From: Aureispira sp045105775
GTDB lineage: Bacteria; Bacteroidota; Bacteroidia; Chitinophagales; Saprospiraceae
Reading direction: 5' to 3'
Length of the DNA stretch: 7,619 nucleotides
Assembly (NCBI GenBank): GCA_045105775.1
Contig: JBGCDW010000010.1
Span: 1-7,619 of the forward strand
Below the pieces are notes generated by a model, which did no database searches, was not told the origin of the DNA, and worked only from the letters and a program-made list of their open reading frames with translations. Positions 5,576 to 7,619 of this stretch are shown in pieces. The position numbers were made by a program, and so were the translations under genes. Position 1 is the first letter of the stretch; each line of letters begins with the position of its first letter.

Positions 5576-7619
5576 ATGCTACAAAAAAACAACATAAAGG
5601 TAGACGGCAACGGCAACATCACCATCCAAGGCATCCATGACAGCCAAATTCAGATAGACACCTCCAATGCACCAGAGATTCTCCATAAACTAGAGCAACT
5701 AGAAGACAGTTTGCTAAAGGAATTAGTGCAAGTTGCCGAGCAAGAACGAGCTGCTGTAGGAGAGCTTTTTATGGAACAATTATCAAATTTCATCACCCAA
5801 AAAAATAGCATCAAAGGCAATGTTTCGGATATCAAAGGCAACGTTTCTATTGGTGATACGGTCATAGAAAAGCAAACTAATATTTATAATGCCCCTCCCA
5901 ACAAAACTCCCAAAGACCTAAGTGTCCGACTCCCCAAACTAGAAGAACACAAAATCATTGGCCGCGCCAACGACCTAAAAGACCTACACCAACGGCTATT
6001 CAATCACCAACACGTTGTGGTGGTGAATGGCATGGGCGGCATTGGCAAAACCACCCTAGCCCAAGTCTATCTCACCAAATACTACGAGGCATACCAGCAC
6101 ATCCTTTGGGTCAGCTTAAACCCTGCAGTCAAAAACAGCAGTATCAAAGCAGATCTAGTCAATACCGAAGGCTTGCTAAAGCAGTTGAACATCAACAGAA
6201 CAGGCAAAAAAATAGACGAGCTATTTGCAGAAACCCTAAGCGCGCTCAAAGCCCTCCCAGCCCAACCCTGCCTCCTGATTTTGGACAATGCCACGGCTGC
6301 CTTGGAGCAATACCAAAGCTACTTGCCCAGCCAACCCCATTGGCACCTCCTAGCCACCTCGCGCGAAAAAATAGAAAACTTTGACCTCAAGGAATTGGAT
6401 TTTTTGAGCGAGGCAGAAGCCATACAGCTTTTTGAATTGCATTATAAACGCCAACCACTCGACCCCACCTTCCTAAAAGCACTGGTCAAAGACCTAGAAT
6501 ACCACACCCTAACCCTAGAAATTTTAGCCAAAACCGCCCATAACCAACGCAGCCAGCCGCAAGAATTACTCACCGCCATCCAACAAGATTTGCCCACCAA
6601 TGTAACCACCCGACACAGCCAACAACAAAAAATAGACAAACTCACCAGCTACCTGTGTAGCATCTTTGAGATGACGGGCTTGGAGGAAGCCGAAAAATAC
6701 TTGCTCCAACAATTGATTGCTTTGCCGGCCGAGTGGCAGACGTTTGAGGTGTTGGAGGAGTTGTTGGTGCAGGAGGGGCAGAGTCGTTCCCAACTTTCTT
6801 CTACTTTGTCGGCTTTGGTGAATAAAGGGTGGCTTTTGGAGAATCAAGCCCTAGATAGTTATAAGCTGCATAAAGTTATAATAGATGTCGTTCAAAGAAC
6901 GATTCCGCCCAGTGAAGTAGATTTGGCGCATTTGATCGCGCAATTAACCGTTAAGTTGTCTATTGACCAGACCAAAGATAATCCAGTAGATAAATTTGTA
7001 TGGGTGCCTTATGGAAAGGCCGTATTGGAGCAGTTGAAGCAGGCCGATTCTGTGGAAATAGCGGAACTTCAAAACAACCTGGGGATTATCCTTCAAGACT
7101 TAGGGGATTATGAAGGAGCTCGTGCGTTGTTAGCAAAGGGATTGTCATCAGCAGAGGCGAATTTTGGTGAGTTGCATCCTACAACAGCCGTGAGTTATTC
7201 GAATTTGGGGATGATCCTTCAAGCCTTAGGGGAATATGAAGGGGCGCGTGCATTGTTAGAAAAGGCAGTGATATCAAATGAGGTGAATTTTGGGGAGGGA
7301 GATTCAAGAACGGCCGTGAGTTATTCGAATTTGGGAAGCGTGCTTCAAGCCTTAGGGGATTATGAAGGGGCACGTGTATTGTTAGAAAGGGCAGTGGTAT
7401 CAAATGAGGTGAATTTTGAGGAAGGAGATTCAAGAACGGCTGTGAGTTATTCGAATTTGGGGATTGTACTTCAAGCCTTAGGGGAATATGAAGGAGCTCG
7501 TGCGTTGTTAGCAAAGGCATTGGCATCAGATGAGGCGAATTTTGGAAAATCGCACCCTAATACGGCCGTGAGTTATTCGAATTTGGGGCTGATATTGAAC
7601 GCCTTAGGGGATTATGAAG
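5576..7619 (+). CDS. NB-ARC/STAND ATPase with C-terminal TPR array (NLR-like), right end truncated by the window
   Basis: An ATG at 5576 opens a frame of 681 codons with no stop before the window edge. Residues 5-27 are short beta strands with G/N turns, 30-75 a predicted coiled coil, and 77-108 a second strand-rich region containing a duplicated IKGNVS motif. The ATPase core follows: IGR (129-131), Walker A GMGGIGKT (152-159), Walker B LLILD (233-237), a TSRE sensor motif (261-264), and YHTLTLEILAK (309-319) at the place of the plant GLPLAL motif. Residues about 350-455 look like winged-helix and helical arm. Kinesin-light-chain-type 42-residue TPRs begin at 496 (units 496-537, 538-579, 580-621, 622-663, 664 onward). 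STAND ATPases are signal-triggered switches: the repeats sense a ligand, then ATP-dependent oligomerisation activates an effector. Known bacterial roles include transcriptional control and antiphage defence. No recognised effector domain is visible at the N-terminus, so the output is unknown. The gene has its own leader downstream of a terminator. Composition flips mid-gene near 6660-6720. Confidence 0.9.
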   Translation, partial: MLQKNNIKVDGNGNITIQGIHDSQIQIDTSNAPEILHKLEQLEDSLLKELVQVAEQERAAVGELFMEQLSNFITQKNSIKGNVSDIKGNVSIGDTVIEKQTNIYNAPPNKTPKDLSVRLPKLEEHKIIGRANDLKDLHQRLFNHQHVVVVNGMGGIGKTTLAQVYLTKYYEAYQHILWVSLNPAVKNSSIKADLVNTEGLLKQLNINRTGKKIDELFAETLSALKALPAQPCLLILDNATAALEQYQSYLPSQPHWHLLATSREKIENFDLKELDFLSEAEAIQLFELHYKRQPLDPTFLKALVKDLEYHTLTLEILAKTAHNQRSQPQELLTAIQQDLPTNVTTRHSQQQKIDKLTSYLCSIFEMTGLEEAEKYLLQQLIALPAEWQTFEVLEELLVQEGQSRSQLSSTLSALVNKGWLLENQALDSYKLHKVIIDVVQRTIPPSEVDLAHLIAQLTVKLSIDQTKDNPVDKFVWVPYGKAVLEQLKQADSVEIAELQNNLGIILQDLGDYEGARALLAKGLSSAEANFGELHPTTAVSYSNLGMILQALGEYEGARALLEKAVISNEVNFGEGDSRTAVSYSNLGSVLQALGDYEGARVLLERAVVSNEVNFEEGDSRTAVSYSNLGIVLQALGEYEGARALLAKALASDEANFGKSHPNTAVSYSNLGLILNALGDYE
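5810..5851 (+). repeat. 21-bp tandem duplication inside the STAND gene
   Basis: Bases 5810-5830 and 5831-5851 are two adjacent 21-bp copies beginning ATCAAAGGCAA. They encode IKGNVSD and IKGNVSI (about residues 79-92) and differ at one silent C/T position, a silent third-position change in a serine codon, and the last codon. It sits in the strand-rich linker between the coiled coil and the ATPase core and looks like a strand-turn unit duplicated in place. Confidence 0.7.
7061..7619 (+). repeat. 126-bp tandem DNA repeats encoding the TPR array, continuing past the window edge
   Basis: Units of exactly 126 bp start at 7061, 7187, 7313, 7439 and 7565; the last is cut by the window. Units 2, 3 and 5 share the same 23 bases at their start (GCCGTGAGTTATTCG onward) and unit 4 differs by one base. 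Unit 1 is the most divergent, as expected at the edge of an array. Variation concentrates just after the NLG motif (II, MI, SV, IV, LI) and at the end of the second helix. Units 1 and 4 share a 31-base identical block, and units 2 and 3 share a different tail. Confidence 0.95.

Noticed and set aside
6106..6384. Plus-strand frame of 92 codons inside the STAND ATPase gene
   Set aside because: It overlaps the Walker B region of the true frame in another phase, and its Q/P/S-rich product reflects the C-rich composition there.
7179..7526. Minus-strand frame of 115 codons with a repetitive P/L/N-rich product
   Set aside because: Its periodicity is only the antisense reading of the 126-bp TPR repeats, and there is no leader or independent evidence for it.

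Overview
The window looks like a piece of a Bacteroidota chromosome, most likely a gliding or filamentous marine lineage such as Saprospiria (Aureispira/Saprospira-like) or a Microscilla-like cytophagian. The reasons are: moderate-to-low GC, start codons with no Shine-Dalgarno sequence but A/T-rich leaders, several FklB/Mip-like FKBP isomerases with multiple domains, and a STAND ATPase with kinesin-light-chain-type TPRs of a kind I recall as abundant in those groups. This placement comes from recalled family resemblance, not from a search.

Layout. Bases 1-137 are a leader with a possible promoter and a small hairpin. Three FKBP-type peptidyl-prolyl isomerase genes, all on the + strand, fill most of 138-4593. 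They are a secreted N-C-C protein (138-1502, closed by a strong intrinsic terminator), a short membrane-anchored single-domain protein (1783-2274), and a secreted 601-residue N-C-N-C protein (2788-4593). Together they carry five catalytic FKBP domains with essentially complete active sites. A small FMN-binding PPOX-family gene (2285-2755) sits between the second and third FKBP genes. Gaps of 10 and 32 bases, with no terminator between, make 1783-4593 a likely three-gene transcription unit.

The intergenic region 4594-4879 holds eight exact-length 25-bp tandem repeats (4661-4860), each with a 5-bp-stem hairpin. They lead directly into a left-handed beta-helix (hexapeptide) acyltransferase gene (4880-5461), which ends at a long-stem intrinsic terminator.

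From 5576 to the window edge runs one open frame of 681 codons with no stop, so it is truncated on the right. It encodes a beta-strand and coiled-coil N-terminal region, an NB-ARC/STAND ATPase core, a winged-helix-like segment and then a TPR array. The TPR units are exactly 126 bp, near-identical and mosaic at DNA level. Strand composition flips within this gene, from C-rich to G-rich at about 6660-6720.

Functionally, the left half looks like envelope protein-folding capacity. The right half looks like an accessory, fast-evolving NLR-like sensor that may belong to a conflict or defence system. The strongest candidates for something under-described are the STAND-TPR gene with its homogenised repeats and composition break, the 25-bp hairpin array, and the N-C-N-C FKBP.
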